Below, one piece after another: positions 1 through 11,754 of a DNA stretch of 60,000 bases. Numbering within the stretch: position 1 is the stretch's first letter; every line of letters begins with the position of its first letter. The notes under the pieces were generated by a model. The model was not told the DNA's origin. It made no database searches and worked only from the letters and a program-made list of their open reading frames with translations. The translations under genes were made by a program, and so were the position numbers. Location of the stretch: positions 20,889,002 through 20,949,001 of the forward strand of contig NC_045148.1 in the NCBI RefSeq assembly GCF_008831285.2. The letters are read 5' to 3'. The DNA comes from Nymphaea colorata (Eukaryota; Streptophyta; Magnoliopsida; Nymphaeales; Nymphaeaceae).

Positions 1-216
1 GCTATACTAGTTCAGTTATTATTAGCTTTATTTTTAAACTGTATGCAGACACATATCTAGGATTTTTTGCTGATTAGTCATATCTTCCATGCATGCTTTA
101 TAATTTCTTGGAATTAATGTTACTTGTATTGTGCTTCTTTTTAATCTTCCTATCCCCCAAATATATTGTCTTGAAAATGCTACTAAATATGTTGATGGAG
201 ATGATTTTAATCATAG
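1..216 (+). other. Intron of the TrpD-like gene
   Basis: This stretch has no coding capacity. It is T-rich and ends in a TTTTAATCATAG acceptor at 216, directly before the first recognisable exon of the anthranilate-phosphoribosyltransferase-like gene. It is therefore read as the 3' part of an intron, with the rest of the gene lying left of the window. Confidence 0.7.
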
Positions 217-2037
217 GCACGGGGGAAGGAGTCCATTGTTGCTGGCTTTTACCATGAGGGTTATCTAGATAAACTGCTGACTCTTATGAGAAGACGAGGA
301 GTTCATTCTGGTCTAGTGGTGAAGGTATAGTGTTATTTTTTAGCAAACTTAAGCACATTCCATAAGCCGTATACATCAGGATAACTACCTAGACGTGTGT
401 GGATGTCCCCTATTTGAGTAACAGGGTTAGATTATGGCGTTGGAATAATCTGTCACCAGTACCTTTCAAGCTCTTTCATGGTTTTGAGTTTTAACTGTTT
501 ATTATGGTCATCTACATGCATCTTCATGTAAGTATGTATTTTGCCTTGGAGTCTTGTGTCCAAGTCTTATTAACTATGTTTGTGGCACAAACAGGGTGAG
601 GAAGGTGGAATTTCAATGACAACAAAGCCACGCTCACTAGCAGCATCAAAAGGTCTGCCAGTAAACTACTGTGCAGGGTTTCGTTCACTTCAAGTCAGTG
701 GAAGTAATTCAGAAGCCGATGGTAGGTAGTGATAGTACATATAAATGAACTTGAACATGTGAATTTTCCTTTTTGCCATGCTTTGGCTCGTCTAGTAAGT
801 TCTTCTTCTGAAACAAATATAGCACAATATGGTGCATATGATATAACTTAAAAAATATGGGAATAATTTTGTCTATGTTATTAATATCAAGAAATCCTGA
901 TCAGTCTGCATTTTCAGGGGTTTCTCGTGAAAGTTTCAGTATTGAAGTCAATGCTAAGGATTACGGTTTTCAGCCAAGTGATACCCCAAGAACTGATAGA
1001 TCGGTTAGTTCCTTTGCTTTATGGTCCTTCATTTTAATTGACGTAACAGCTGGTGCATGGAATGTTGCTCAGGACTTCATAAATTTACCAGAGCCATTGT
1101 TCTAATTTTTTATTCATCTCTTGGTGTATTTCACCAATCTAAGCTGTCAACAGCTTCCAAGCTTCTCATATAAGTCTTCCATGAGAATACATTTCCTTTT
1201 TCTGCTCTGATGGTAGAATAAGTTTGCCTAACCTGCATGAGCGCTCAGGCCTTAATTGTCCAAAAGAAATGCATTCACTTGGTTAATTGTCTCTTCAAAT
1301 TGGTGCTATGCTGCCTAGAGGCTAGAGTTACAATGGATATTGTGGATGAATGCTGATAGCTGATCTCATTGATGCCCTTATGAACTAAAAGCCCTTTCTG
1401 GCACGGTTTCCTGTCACTTGTGCAGGTAACTGCTTTATCTTCATCATGAGGAACCCAAATATGTGGTGGACAATCTTGTTTTTGGTGATGCTATGATTTT
1501 GTGTTATCTTGTCCACATCTTTAAGTTCTTGGCCATTGAAAACTCGCTTCTTAGCCCTCCCATCACCATTTTTCTGCCTCTTTCTTGCTGAACTCGAACT
1601 GGTATCTTGTAAGATGCCCAGCTTTAATCAGTGAAAATTTCCAGGTTTTGCGATGTAGGTAACAGATCTTCAGTGTTTCTAGCTGCCTTGGGGAGAAACA
1701 AATATTTAACATGTTTATGTCGTCTCTCCACGTTGTGCATTTGGCATAAGCCATTACCATTTTGTTTCTGACATAGCGTGAAATAACTTGAGCACCTTGG
1801 GGAATTGCAAAATAGGTTTCGAAGAACATCGAATTGGGTATAGCTGCTCTTCGTGGAGAAAAAGGACCAGTCTATGACCGGATTGTGCTGAATGCCGGAT
1901 TGGTAGACCACTTGCTTGGCTGCCCTGGTGCAGAGGATGCTTTGTCAGCAATGGAGAGAGCTAGAGAAGCAATTGACAGCGGCAAGGCTTTGAAGAGGTT
2001 AATGGCGTACATAAAGGCTACTCACCAAATGAAGTGA
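217..2037 (+). CDS. Anthranilate phosphoribosyltransferase-like protein, C-terminal four exons (partial)
   Basis: Exons read by eye are 217-324, 595-721, 918-1003 and 1816-2037. All junctions are GT-AG and the frame is kept, giving about 180 C-terminal residues ending at TGA 2035-2037. Visible motifs are LTLMRRRGVHSGLVVKGEEG, KGLPVNYCAGFRSL, then DTPRTDRSVSKNIELG and AALRGEKGPVYDRIVLNAG. These match the C-terminal half of the plant TrpD-like family (the type represented by Arabidopsis At1g70570), including the invariant late R-x-E/G-K and NAG segments. TrpD enzymes transfer the phosphoribosyl group of PRPP to anthranilate in tryptophan synthesis; this plant side-branch is less well characterised and its real substrate may differ. 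The N-terminal part is outside the window. It converges on the PRPP synthetase gene whose 3' end is at 3086. Intron 4 is 812 bases. Confidence 0.85.
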
Positions 2038-3085
2038 TTTATCAGTTTTTCTTCTTTCGTATCATGAACGTGGAACGGAGGGTGGGGTTGGCTTTGCGAT
2101 TTCCTCGGGGAAGGAACAATGTTTAAAATAATGTTCTCATCCAGACATCATGTGGCTGTCTTCCTTAAAGAGTGTAATTATGTCTTAAAGATGGTAATCT
2201 GTTTGTTGATTAATGACAAGAAACAAAAAATGTGCATACAAAATTGTACTTTTGGTAAAGAATGGGAATAATTTCCAGGTTGATAAAAATATGACTACAT
2301 TTAAAAATATTTTTTTTTCAGGTTGTGCCTTGATTTAAATCTACAACCGAAATTCTGAACGGGGAGGCGATCAGTCCATTCTGAGGGAGAATAGTTAGTT
2401 TAAGAATTCCCTTACCTGCAAGTTGTCTATTACGTTTCGTTGCCTGTAGTCAACCTAGTTGCTTAAATATCATACGGTGCTCACTTAATGGTTTTGGAGA
2501 GATGAACCACCTGATTGGAACCTCTAACTTCGGTTGTGGATGATGTACATCTTATACTTAGGAGTTACAGGATTGCATATTTCTGCCACCAAACTCCATA
2601 TGGCCATAGGGTGAGGAGTGACTGAAATCGGACGACAAACAAGAACACTGGAAAAACATAATCACGTTTACCGACCAGGTTGCTACCGTGAGCACAGGTA
2701 CGGGAATAACGGGACAAGGTATCGACATATATTGAGGGTACACATGATAACGCGAATTTGTCAATTACAGCCTCGCAGAGGTGGAGGTTTCAGCTGCCAA
2801 TAAGCCAGGGAATTTGGAGGAAACCAAGAAAAGAGAAAAAGGAACCTTAAATCTGCAACCAGACACGTCAAGTTCCATACAAGTTTTTGATGGGCATTAT
2901 CGCCACCCTTTGTCCTTGCATTACAAAAGCAAAAATTGAATAAATTTTTATTCCCTGCAGGGAATTTTAAAACCTCTCATAAAGTCATACAGGAGCCGGC
3001 TTCAACTTCCCAATTGTCATACAAGAAAACAGAGCAAGTGAACAGACGAAATTCCTATGTCTGAAGTCCTACATTTTTACAAGGA
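2038..3085. other. Intergenic region between two convergent genes
   Basis: This holds the 3' untranslated regions and terminators of the two convergent genes on either side. The only open frames are short and resemble nothing. No transposon ends or RNA gene were recognised. Exact polyadenylation sites cannot be fixed by eye. Confidence 0.6.
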
Positions 3086-6000
3086 TTAAATTTGCAGGGA
3101 GGATGCAATTGCCTTGGCCAAGCTCAATATCTCAAAAGGTCGTCTGCTACTCACCTCCTTGACGGTGAATGGGCAAGAGTCCGTAATCCAAAAATAGGTG
3201 AAGCCATTCGCTGGACCAACTGTAAACACACACACACAGGGAGTGAATACGCATAGGTGCTTGAATTCACAAATTTTTGGTACATACAAGAACTCCAAAT
3301 GGTCATAGAATAGAGAGAAAGAAATTCCAAACGGATTGGAGCTTCAAATCACCAGAGCTCGTCTAAGTTTGGTAAATCAGTGGCAATTTTAAGAAATGTG
3401 ATATGCTTACCTCCACTGTCATGTTGAAATCTTTCCCATGACCTATTTGGGAAAACACCATGTGTAACATAAGCACTGATTTTTCCTGCTCCATGTGCCG
3501 CCAACATTTTCTACACATGCACGATAAAACAATCACATTCTATTTCCGGATAAGAACATCTGCATAAGTAAACAATCATAAACACAGTTGCTTCCTATCA
3601 CAGGCAAAAAATTGGGGAGAGGTCAACTGACATGGTTCGCCACAATTTGCTGGTTACCAGGGCTCACTACAGGTCAGAAACCTAACACGCTTTCAGATGA
3701 GAAGGTCATAAACTTGGTTGCTCAATGTTTGCAACAGAATATCTATTCTTATATTCTAAAAGTATCAGATGATTGCTCTATATAAGCGACAAACACAACG
3801 CATGGCAAGCAAATAGAAAACAGATGAAAACAGACATCAAAGGCTGTGAGGATAAAAGGTCAGTTACAATCACAGACAAACACAGAGAGAGGGAAGCTCA
3901 TGAAACCATGTTAAGGCTGAAATAAGTAAATTTTAACAAGTGATAATAATGAAACAGCATAGGAAAAAATAAAGCTGATGGTTAACAAATTCTCTTCCTT
4001 TATCCAAACATCAAAAGAAGAATGCAAACTTCAACGGAAAGAGACATTAACAACTCTAGAGAACAATCATATGGGCTCTAATCTGGATGCTAAAGTATGG
4101 AAAGTGAAAATCTCAATAGGTAGTTTTCCTATTAGTCAAAGTAAAAATACATTTATCCAAGACATGCAGTTAGCAAATAATTTATTTATTTCTCACAAAG
4201 TATCACTTATACAATGGGAATATTGCCATGTTAGAATCGAAGAAGTATTAGCTGGTCAGATATCCACAACAAATTTTTTTCTCAAGGATCACCACTCAGA
4301 ATACCATAGGATTAAAATGAGGATTGCTAAGTGGTAAAGAAGAGGCTAGTAAATCATAAAAATCCAGGTGGTATCAGAAAAACAGTCTCATCACTTGTGT
4401 CAGTTCCATGTACAGAATTTAACGACCTGACAGCAATCTGTATACCTGGCACTCAATCAGTGTCCCCCCAGATTGCACCAAATCATCAACTATCACAACA
4501 TGACGGTCTCTTGGATCTCCCTCCTTCAAACGTACAAATCGTTTATCCCCTTCACGAACTTTCGTGCAGATAATCTGGATGAATAAATAACTGGTTGTGA
4601 TATGAGACGTGGATTGGATTACCTTAGGAACATGAAGAAATACTACAGCTATCTGGGTATATCATTGAACCCCTATGAGCGGAAAATAGGAATTTACCAC
4701 AGGGAAATGTTGGAGCTGCTTGTGGAATCTCTTCCATGATCCATCATCAGGAAATGCAATGGTTATCTGGAATTAGCAAAGATGTATAAGATGAACACGG
4801 TTGAAATAGAGATGAAAGGAACCAACTTCTGATGTTCAACATCTTTCAGCATTGCAAGCATGAGAACCAACACAGTCAATTCAGCATTAGGCAGAACTTT
4901 CATGTGCCAACCTGATATACCATCATCAGGTAATTAACATGAGCATGATAAATAAAGAAAACATTGGATGAGTAACATACGGAGAAGAAACAGAGATCAG
5001 ATCAGTTTACATTGTCTGAATCTGGAAGCTGCTGAAGTCTTTGTTTAAGCAAGGGGATCCCACTCTCAAAGCATGGAAGAACATTATCGCCAAAGTAGAA
5101 TCTCTCCTGCAACAGTGGACATTGTTCAACTTTTAAATAGTAAGCAATTAACTAAAACAGACCACAATCAACTATGACTAGTTCTGAAAGGGTGGGTAAT
5201 CTCATGCAAAGGGCTTCATGCATCATATCTCCCACTAAAAATCATAATGAGCACGGAGAACTATGTCACATCCAAAAACTATCATGGTATCTTGTTTCTG
5301 GGCATCATGACAAGATCATGCATAATACCATAATTTGTATCAGGTATATATAGGATTTGAAGGACAGCAAGATCATGCATAATACCATAATGTATCAGGT
5401 ATATATAGGATTTGAAGGACAGCAAGGTCATTTAACTGTTTATATTTACTGCTTGTGGGACAGAATAACAACATGACAGGCATTGGCGAAAAGACATAAA
5501 GATGTCAATCTAAACAAAAATTAAAATCCAGTTATTGAACGATATCACCATATCACTTTTGCTTAAAGTTGAACAAGAATAAGGCTTATTTTTTACTTTT
5601 ATCATGACTACAAAAGCAAGCAGAAGATAGGCAAGGGGGAATGGCAACCAAAACTGACAAACACCAGAACAAAATCAAACTTAAGCTCTTCAAGCTCCGT
5701 TCATTACATAAACAGCTTTGTTCATTAAAGCATACAGATAAAATCACGCTTCTCTTTCGTATTTTATTTCTTATTCGACATCTACAGCAGACAATTTCCC
5801 AACTGTTCATGAGAGCTTATTGCATTCAATTCTTGTTCCATGACCACAGTATCTTCTGATGCAGATACTTGGATTTCTATGAGCTCAAGAAAAGTTCAAG
5901 TTGGGTAAGCACAGGTCAGCTTGAACAGTTAATCGTAGAAAAAAACAAAAAGAAATCAACTACCACTTTGACAGCAAGATTGAAACCTAACCTCACCTCT

Positions 6001-8000
6001 GAAGAGCCATCATATTAACCGCTAAGGCAGTTTTGTTGGTGCTAAAAGACACAATATTGTCACACATGATGCCATGAACATATTTAATGAGACAATTCAA
6101 GCGTGACTCATTTTGTGTAGGCATCCAAGCTATAACTCGGGGAAGCAAATGGACAAACCAGAAGGAAACTCAGAAACATGGTTCAGTGCAGTTTCAATGA
6201 GCTAATTTCAAGTTAGCATAGCCTCATTGTGCACCCCAGTTTGAGTCCTCATTCTTTTTTTGTGCAATAACTAATTTTTTTTTTGTGCAATAACTAATTT
6301 ATTCGTGGGAAAACAATCAACTTGAGGATGTACAGGGGATATGGAGAGCAGCAGAAACAATTTCATGCTTTTTCCTAAAACAGAAAGTATCGTCTAGGGA
6401 TTTCTGGCAGAAGTAGCCCGATTGGCTAAATAAAACAAGAAGAGAGACAACAATGGAAGAAGAAGAATATTATAGAAATGCACTAACCCTTCAAGCTTTT
6501 AGCACCAACCTGCAGGGCATGAATGTCAAATATGACCAGGCTGGTTGGCCCACCTCTTGAAATCGGTATATTTGATAATATTCTAGCAAGAGTGAACGCC
6601 GTAGCCACATCTCCTTCTTCTTCCATACGTTCAAAAGATCCCGTAGGGAAAAAAGGGAGGACAAGTGTAAATGATGATACAAACATCCTTGGCAACGCAT
6701 AAATAACTGAAAGTTGCTCAAATATTACTCCTGGAGAGCTAAATGAAGCAAGGAAAGCTACATGCTGCCCCCGAATTCCATGTGCATTAGAAATGAATAG
6801 ATTGGGAAACCCATCATCGAATGTCCTGAAACATCCACCGAGAGAGTTGCATTAGGAGAATTCACAAGTTTGCAGAAGGAATATCAAAATCTTGTCCTAG
6901 GATCATATGGAATGAATATACTATCTATAAATTTTCTGCACTATGTACAATGATATGGAGTATTTATGTTTATCTTGTGTCCGTTTGCTACAAAAAAAAA
7001 GGGGGGAAAAATGTTAAGATGCGATCTACGCCATCCGTGTTCAAAGGAAGAATTAGGGAATCCCCTTAAGGGAAGAAATTTTGGCATCCCACGACCATGA
7101 TCAAGGGAAACCGCATGGCTCGAGCCTACGTGTTGTTCTACATTTCGATCGATTGCGTCAGGAAAAGCCAGCATTGTCCATTCCATGCTTAAGCCTTTCT
7201 AAGTCAGGTTCTCACAAGCTCCTAATGTGCAGCAATTTATCCATTTTTGTGCTAGTTTCTTCGCCCGAAAATGACACAAAATGGAAGAGAACAGAGATAC
7301 AACTCAGATTCGAGAAAACCCAGAAGCAAATAAGAGGCATAAATAACAAAAGAGAAAAGGAGAAGGCGTTTTTGAGGTCCTGCACCAGTATGGGCAAAAT
7401 GTAAGGATTAAAAAAAAAAAAAAAGGATCTCCACATTCATAAACAAGTGTGCCTTCAAGTCCAGAAGAGACATCCGAAAATTCATTTGGAGGAAACTTCC
7501 AATATCATGAAAAAAGATCCATTCCACACTAGGGAGCTCACCGGAGAACCACCGAATTCTTTTCCAAGAGACTGCAATTCCAGAATATAAGTTCTTCTTG
7601 ATCACTCAATTCCTCACCTCCATGTGATGTTCCGGAGCTCAATGGCGTCCGACTCGGCAGCTATTCGTTCAGCCAGCGCCTTCGTCTCCTTGCAGTAGAA
7701 AAGGAGAACCCTCTTCCTCGCCCGAATGGACGGCGTGATTACCAGCCCAGGCGAAGGCGATAACGACAACGGCGATGAAGAAGAAGAGGAAGCCATCGGA
7801 GTTGTTGCAGAGACGTCGCCAGAGAGACGATGCAGATGGCCCGCACTCTTCAGCTCGGATCTTATCCCACGATTCCTCCCCAGAGAGGTCAAACGGAGTA
7901 AGACTGGTGCGCGCCTCGGCGGCGCCACCGCAGAGCGGCAGGGCCTCGCAGGAGTGACCTCCGAGCTCCGGCAGCAGACGACGCGTGCAGACATCGCCAT
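3086..8000 (-). CDS. Ribose-phosphate pyrophosphokinase (PRPP synthetase), plant isozyme 3/4 type, seven exons
   Basis: The enzyme transfers pyrophosphate from ATP to ribose 5-phosphate to make PRPP for nucleotide, His and Trp synthesis. Exons on the - strand are 8000-7618, 6825-6510, 5106-5011, 4766-4698, 4574-4446, 3510-3411 and 3219-3086. Every junction is GT-AG and the joined frame gives 408 residues, close to plant PRS3/PRS4. Landmarks are [20 protein letters not shown] with [15 protein letters not shown] (exon 2), [12 protein letters not shown] (exon 4), KVREGDKR and the PRPP-binding loop [14 protein letters not shown] at about residues 313-326 (exon 5), and [11 protein letters not shown] near the C-terminus. 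Exon 1 adds about 90 Ser/Arg/Ala-rich residues before KRVLLFYC, consistent with a plastid transit peptide. I chose ATG at 8000 (MAMSARV) because the frame upstream looks like 5' leader. Isozymes 3 and 4 of this family are known as phosphate-independent. No lesion was seen. Confidence 0.92.
5311..5422. repeat. Two-copy tandem repeat inside PRPP synthetase intron 2
   Basis: Two direct copies of a 55-57 bp unit (5311-5367 and 5368-5422) begin CAAGATCATGCATAATACC and differ by a 2-bp indel. They lie between exon 2 (ends 6510) and exon 3 (starts 5106) and are probably a replication-slippage duplication without coding effect. Confidence 0.85.
6247..6303. repeat. Short tandem duplication in PRPP synthetase intron 2
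   Basis: Two adjacent copies of TTTTTTTGTGCAATAACTAA lie within the same intron. It is a simple slippage-type duplication and nothing suggests a function. Confidence 0.7.
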
Positions 8001-8850
8001 CACCCACCTGTTTCTTCCTCCGCGGTCCTCCCCCTCGATCCACGACCCTTTCCAGCTGCTTGATAACCCAGATCCTGGGCTAGCAAAGTCTCCGGCCGTA
8101 AAGAAAAACCGATTTCCCACAAAGAGACAGAGTCGGCTCTCGTGTCGGCCGCACCCTGGGCTGATCACTTTGTGAGTTATTCTGGCGATCCCTTTGATCA
8201 TAACCGAGCGGTCGGACTAAGTTCGGCAGCATGTCGTGAAATCTTGGCTACTTATTTATCTAGGGAATGGATGAGCTCATTAACTAAATTTGACATATTA
8301 TATATCTTTACCTACTCCAAAGTATATGTTGCAAGAGAAATAATGCAAGTATAGATAGAAAACATATGAGTATTGAATCGGAGATTGCTCACATTCATTT
8401 AGTGCTGGAGATATTAATACAGGGGACCAAAGAAATGACTCACACCCCTTAAACACACCCTTTTGACTGGTCAAGTAGGGGCCTATAAGACGGCACATCT
8501 CTGCTGGGCTTGGTTAGATTCATGTGAGCTATTCGGGGTTCAAACTTCACCATTCTAAGTTAATTTTTTTCTTTATTTCTGTTTTTTTTTTCCTTCTACT
8601 TAGATTCTATATTTTCCTTCCATTTTTCTTTAATTTTGAGATTTTTTTTTTGTAGATTATTATATATAATATACATGTTTATTTATACTCTTCTACCGTA
8701 CCCTTGTACCTGGAAGTTGTAAAAGCACCAAGCCCACACCTGTTTTACCGACGGTACCCTTACCCATATGACCTTTCTCTTCTCCATTTCCATCAATGAA
8801 CAAATGTTGGGTTCCTTTCTTCTCAAAGCTTCTCTGTCACCCTTCTCTCT
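8001..8850. other. 5' leader and upstream region of the PRPP synthetase gene
   Basis: The first 200 bases continue the GC-rich character of exon 1 and are probably its 5' leader. An AT-rich stretch near 8293-8308 (ATATTATATATC on +) could supply a TATA element for the - strand gene, which would put the transcript start some 260 bases before the ATG. From 8540 to 8760 the DNA is T-rich with no gene. The + strand frame across 7726-8175 is only the antisense of exon 1. Confidence 0.45.
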
Positions 8851-9012
8851 CCATCACTGCTGTAGGTGTCTCTTTCTCTCACCCTCACGCTCTCCTACAC
8901 ACTCTCACTTTCTCTCTCTCCATCACTGCTCTAGGTTTGTGTCTCTTTCTCTCACCCTCATGCTCTCCTACACACTCTCTCTCTCTAGTCGTCCCTCTCT
9001 CTCTCTCTCTAG
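8851..9012. repeat. CT-rich tandem repeat (two 69-bp units) plus (CT)n
   Basis: Two units starting CCATCACTGCT (8851 and 8920) each continue with TCTCTTTCTCTCACCCTCA and a CTCTCCTACACACTCTC tail. They are followed by a run of CTCTCT to about 9012. The open frames across it are low-complexity Ser/Leu/Phe translations and are not called as genes. Confidence 0.8.
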
Positions 9013-9419
9013 GGAAATAACTCTACCAAATGAAGTTTGTTTTCATTGTAAGGCATGTATCAGATACATTTCTTACTCAATTCCAGTGGATGCTACTCTC
9101 AGAATGGTTGTCTCTCCCTTTCTTCTATCCCTACATGTAGGAGCATAGCCAAGGGAAGGCCGGCTAGGCCCTCTCATTTTTTTTTTTAAATTTACATATA
9201 AATTTAAAAATTTTCATTTATTCTATATAAAAAATTGAAACGTTATAATTGGACCCTTGTTAAAATTTGGAAACTATGATTCTACCCATCATCTATGGCT
9301 CTACCCTGCCAGAAATTAATACTGCCGTATATGATTGACAAGATGGAAAGCTTATTATATGCCTTTTGGAATACCGTTAAAATGAATCTCATTAACCTTT
9401 TCTTAAAGTTTTATACAAA

Positions 9420-9660
9420 TGCTATTCTACCTAGAGTTTGTCATGTTCCGGTCCTCCCGTTGATCCCAAGTGACGCACGGATATTAACAACTTGGTGGTA
9501 TATTTGGACAAGAAGGAACGATGCATTATTTTGAGGACAGGCAGCCGAGGTAAATAAAGCGTCTACTCGCATCCTTTGTGATATTGGCAACAACTATAGA
9601 ATGGGGAACTTACATGTTCCAAAACAATGTTCTCCACATTTTAAATTTAAAGTAATATTC
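9420..9660 (+). pseudogene. Remnant of a LINE-type RNase H / reverse transcriptase C-terminus
   Basis: The + frame reads RILTTWWYIWTRRNDALF, then a stop, then GQAAEVNKASTRILCDIG. The W-x-I-W-x-x-RN pattern followed by a short basic stretch is typical of the end of plant LINE ORF2 and RNase H-like domains (WxIWKxRN). It is only about 80 codons with an internal stop and no flanking domains, so it is a dead fragment if it is correctly assigned. Confidence 0.4.
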
Positions 9661-9752
9661 TGATCCTTGTATCTTGGCTGTTGCTTCCCTCCTACCATCT
9701 TGTTAGTGGCTTGAAATAGAAGTGTTTCTCTATCTTTTATTTTTCTCTCTCC

Positions 9753-9796
<44 letters not shown>

Positions 9797-10010
9797 GCCT
9801 TCTCTATGACGATTTTAGTAAAACGAATAAAGATGAGAATGATTGAATGGATCCATTGCCAAACTTATTCCTCCCCAGTCGCTATTCTTTTGTAAGAGTC
9901 ACAGAAAGAGCATCAGTTTATAAACATGCCAAAGTTGATAGTACCCATGGAATGTAAACATACTCACGCAGAATGGGCATCGTCCTCTTTCGTCTTTTGT
10001 AAACATGTAG
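9661..10010. other. No gene seen; contains a (CT)n microsatellite
   Basis: A long CTCTCT tract runs from about 9743 to 9796. The rest is unremarkable sequence with no recognisable coding, RNA or mobile feature. Confidence 0.6.
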
Positions 10011-10013
10011 GGG

Positions 10014-10501
10014 GGTGGGTGTTCAAAGAGTTGAGCCAACTTGGGCTCGACTTGAACTTGTTCAGCTTAGGTGCAGCTTATTTGATAATCAAATTGAGTC
10101 GAGTCGAGTTAGAGCACAAAATAAACTTGTTAAAAAAAAACACACACACACCTCGAACTCAAACTAAGTGGGCTGGGCTTCATCAAACTCAATTAAGCTT
10201 GTCGAGTTGAAAGACGTTCTGCAACATCATTGCCGAAGACCGTTCGTACAAATGGGTTTACTCGTGGCTGCCAAGTGTGAGGCTTATGGTTCAAATCCAA
10301 GCGCCTACTTTTACATGAAAAATACTTTTCTTATACAAACGGCTAGCCTCAGCTCGAGCTTAAGCGAACAAGTTGGAGCTTATGAAGCTCAAGCTGAACT
10401 GAGTTTGGACTAGTCACGAGCCAAGCTCCGTATTATGGTACTCGAGCTGAGTTCGAAAGGGCTCACTTGGGCTTGAACTCAAACTCAGCTCTTGAACAGC
10501 C

Positions 10502-10503
<2 letters not shown>
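10014..10503. mobile_element. Diverged hAT-like non-autonomous element (GAGCTCGAG-rich)
   Basis: The left end reads GGGTGTTCAAAGAGTTGAGC and the right end, reverse complemented, reads GGGCTGTTCAAGAGCTGAG, so the termini are imperfect inverted repeats. The interior is made of degenerate GAGTCGAG / AGCTCGAGCTT words, like the better-preserved element at 43572-44128. No transposase is present. I could not fix a target-site duplication, partly because the right end runs into an AT microsatellite. The family assignment rests on the termini and composition. Confidence 0.55.

Positions 10504-10545
<42 letters not shown>
10504..10545. repeat. (TA)n microsatellite
   Basis: About 20 TA units lie immediately after the right end of the hAT-like element. 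TA runs are frequent integration targets or slippage products. Confidence 0.9.
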
Positions 10546-10549
<4 letters not shown>

Positions 10550-10991
10550 GGATATGTAAAGGCAGATTGGCGGTCTCTAGCATGTGTTCCCATGGTAGAT
10601 AAACTTAGGGTCTAGGAGTCACAAGTACTTAGCAGGCAAAATTGTGTTAAAGCAGTTTTGGTTTCTTCTCCTTGCCTTTGTTTGCCTGTCCACTACATTT
10701 CAAAGCCTACGGTTTTATAGGAACTCTGATTTGAAAGCTCAAAACCTTTGGATGGATGGTAGGGGCAATCCAGATACTAAGAGTCACAGGTTGAAGAATC
10801 ACAGTTGTGTGGGTATTCCAACGTCCATGCACGCCTCGAGGTGATTATGTGTTGGCCGAACATGATTCCGAACCAAGAACTGCTAGTTTCTTACTCTTCT
10901 GCATGCATTACAAATGGGTCGGAAACCATACTCCATTCAATACTTTCATCAGGAACACAACTGTTGGAAATAAAAGTGCTCAAAAAGAGCA
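10546..10991. other. No gene seen between the hAT-like element and peptide gene A
   Basis: There are only short open frames without recognisable similarity. This lies directly beyond the stop codon of peptide gene A (10992-10994, - strand) and would carry its 3' untranslated region. Confidence 0.5.
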
Positions 10992-11167
10992 CTAGCGTAC
11001 GTCCTTGAGCGGCCTCATTGAAGGCTCCCGTGGGCAATGTATGCAAGGTTCGAGTGAAGGCAGAGGAGGATTAGGTACAAGCTGTGGAGGAGAAGGATAC
11101 GGCCGCCTGATAGAAGACCACGGACCTTGCACCATCATCGCTACCCGTGAGCATTCTTTAGAAGGTA

Positions 11168-11172
11168 TTCCT
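11168..11172. repeat. Target-site duplication of Copia 1 (left)
   Basis: TTCCT lies here immediately before the TGTAAGATC start of the LTR and again at 17214-17218 right after the other LTR. This 5-bp duplication is the hallmark of LTR-element integration and shows that both ends are intact. Confidence 0.9.
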
Positions 11173-11647
11173 TGTAAGATCATTTGGTGGGCCGACATAT
11201 GTCTATGAGGAATTTCAGACATTATGGCTATCTTAATGTAAATATCCGCTTAAGTGATTGCATTTCGGGATATTACGTCATTTTAGATGGTATGGGGTAA
11301 TTTTGAAATGCATAGATACCGGTATGGAATTACGGACTCTTTGATGGGTGGAATCCGTAATTGTCCTTATTATAAAATGGTAGTGGTCCATGAGGTCGTG
11401 CAATAGTTGCCTGAAACATTGGTTTCTAGGGTTTTCCTCTTCCCCATCTGAGAGAGACCTCAAGCGCGCTGCACGTACCCTGGAAGACCCTGCTGCGATC
11501 TTCCCGTGCACCAGATCAGATGGATTCAGGTACACTTCCGCTTCAGTTTAAGGTTTCATTTATTTCAATGATTTAGCATGAGCATGATCCTGTTTTAGGG
11601 TATATACGTTTGGTTTTGTATATGCGTTATGGGGAGACATCCCAATA
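11173..11647 (+). repeat. 5' LTR of Copia 1
   Basis: It starts TGTAAGATCATTTGG and ends CCCAATA, where the 3' LTR has the expected CA end (CCTAACA), so this copy has mutated its terminus. It is 475 bases, like its partner at 16739. Confidence 0.92.
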
Positions 11648-11649
11648 TT

Positions 11650-11662
11650 TGGTATCAGAGCC
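11650..11662 (+). other. Primer binding site of Copia 1
   Basis: TGGTATCAGAGCC lies two bases after the LTR. It matches the 3' end of plant initiator methionine tRNA, the standard primer of plant Copia elements. Confidence 0.9.
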
Positions 11663-11754
11663 TATGCTCATTGTTGAATCGTTGATCTTTTGGATGATTT
11701 TTTGTGCGTTCTTCTCGTTCAGATGTTCCCCATTTGGTTCTTCGGCTGCAAGTT

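Noticed and set aside
7726-8175. A 149-codon + strand frame at the PRPP synthetase start
   Set aside because: It is antisense to exon 1 and the 5' leader of a well-supported gene; no independent evidence.
8768-9148. 126-codon Ser/Leu-rich frame
   Set aside because: It spans a CT-rich tandem repeat; low complexity and no start context or similarity.
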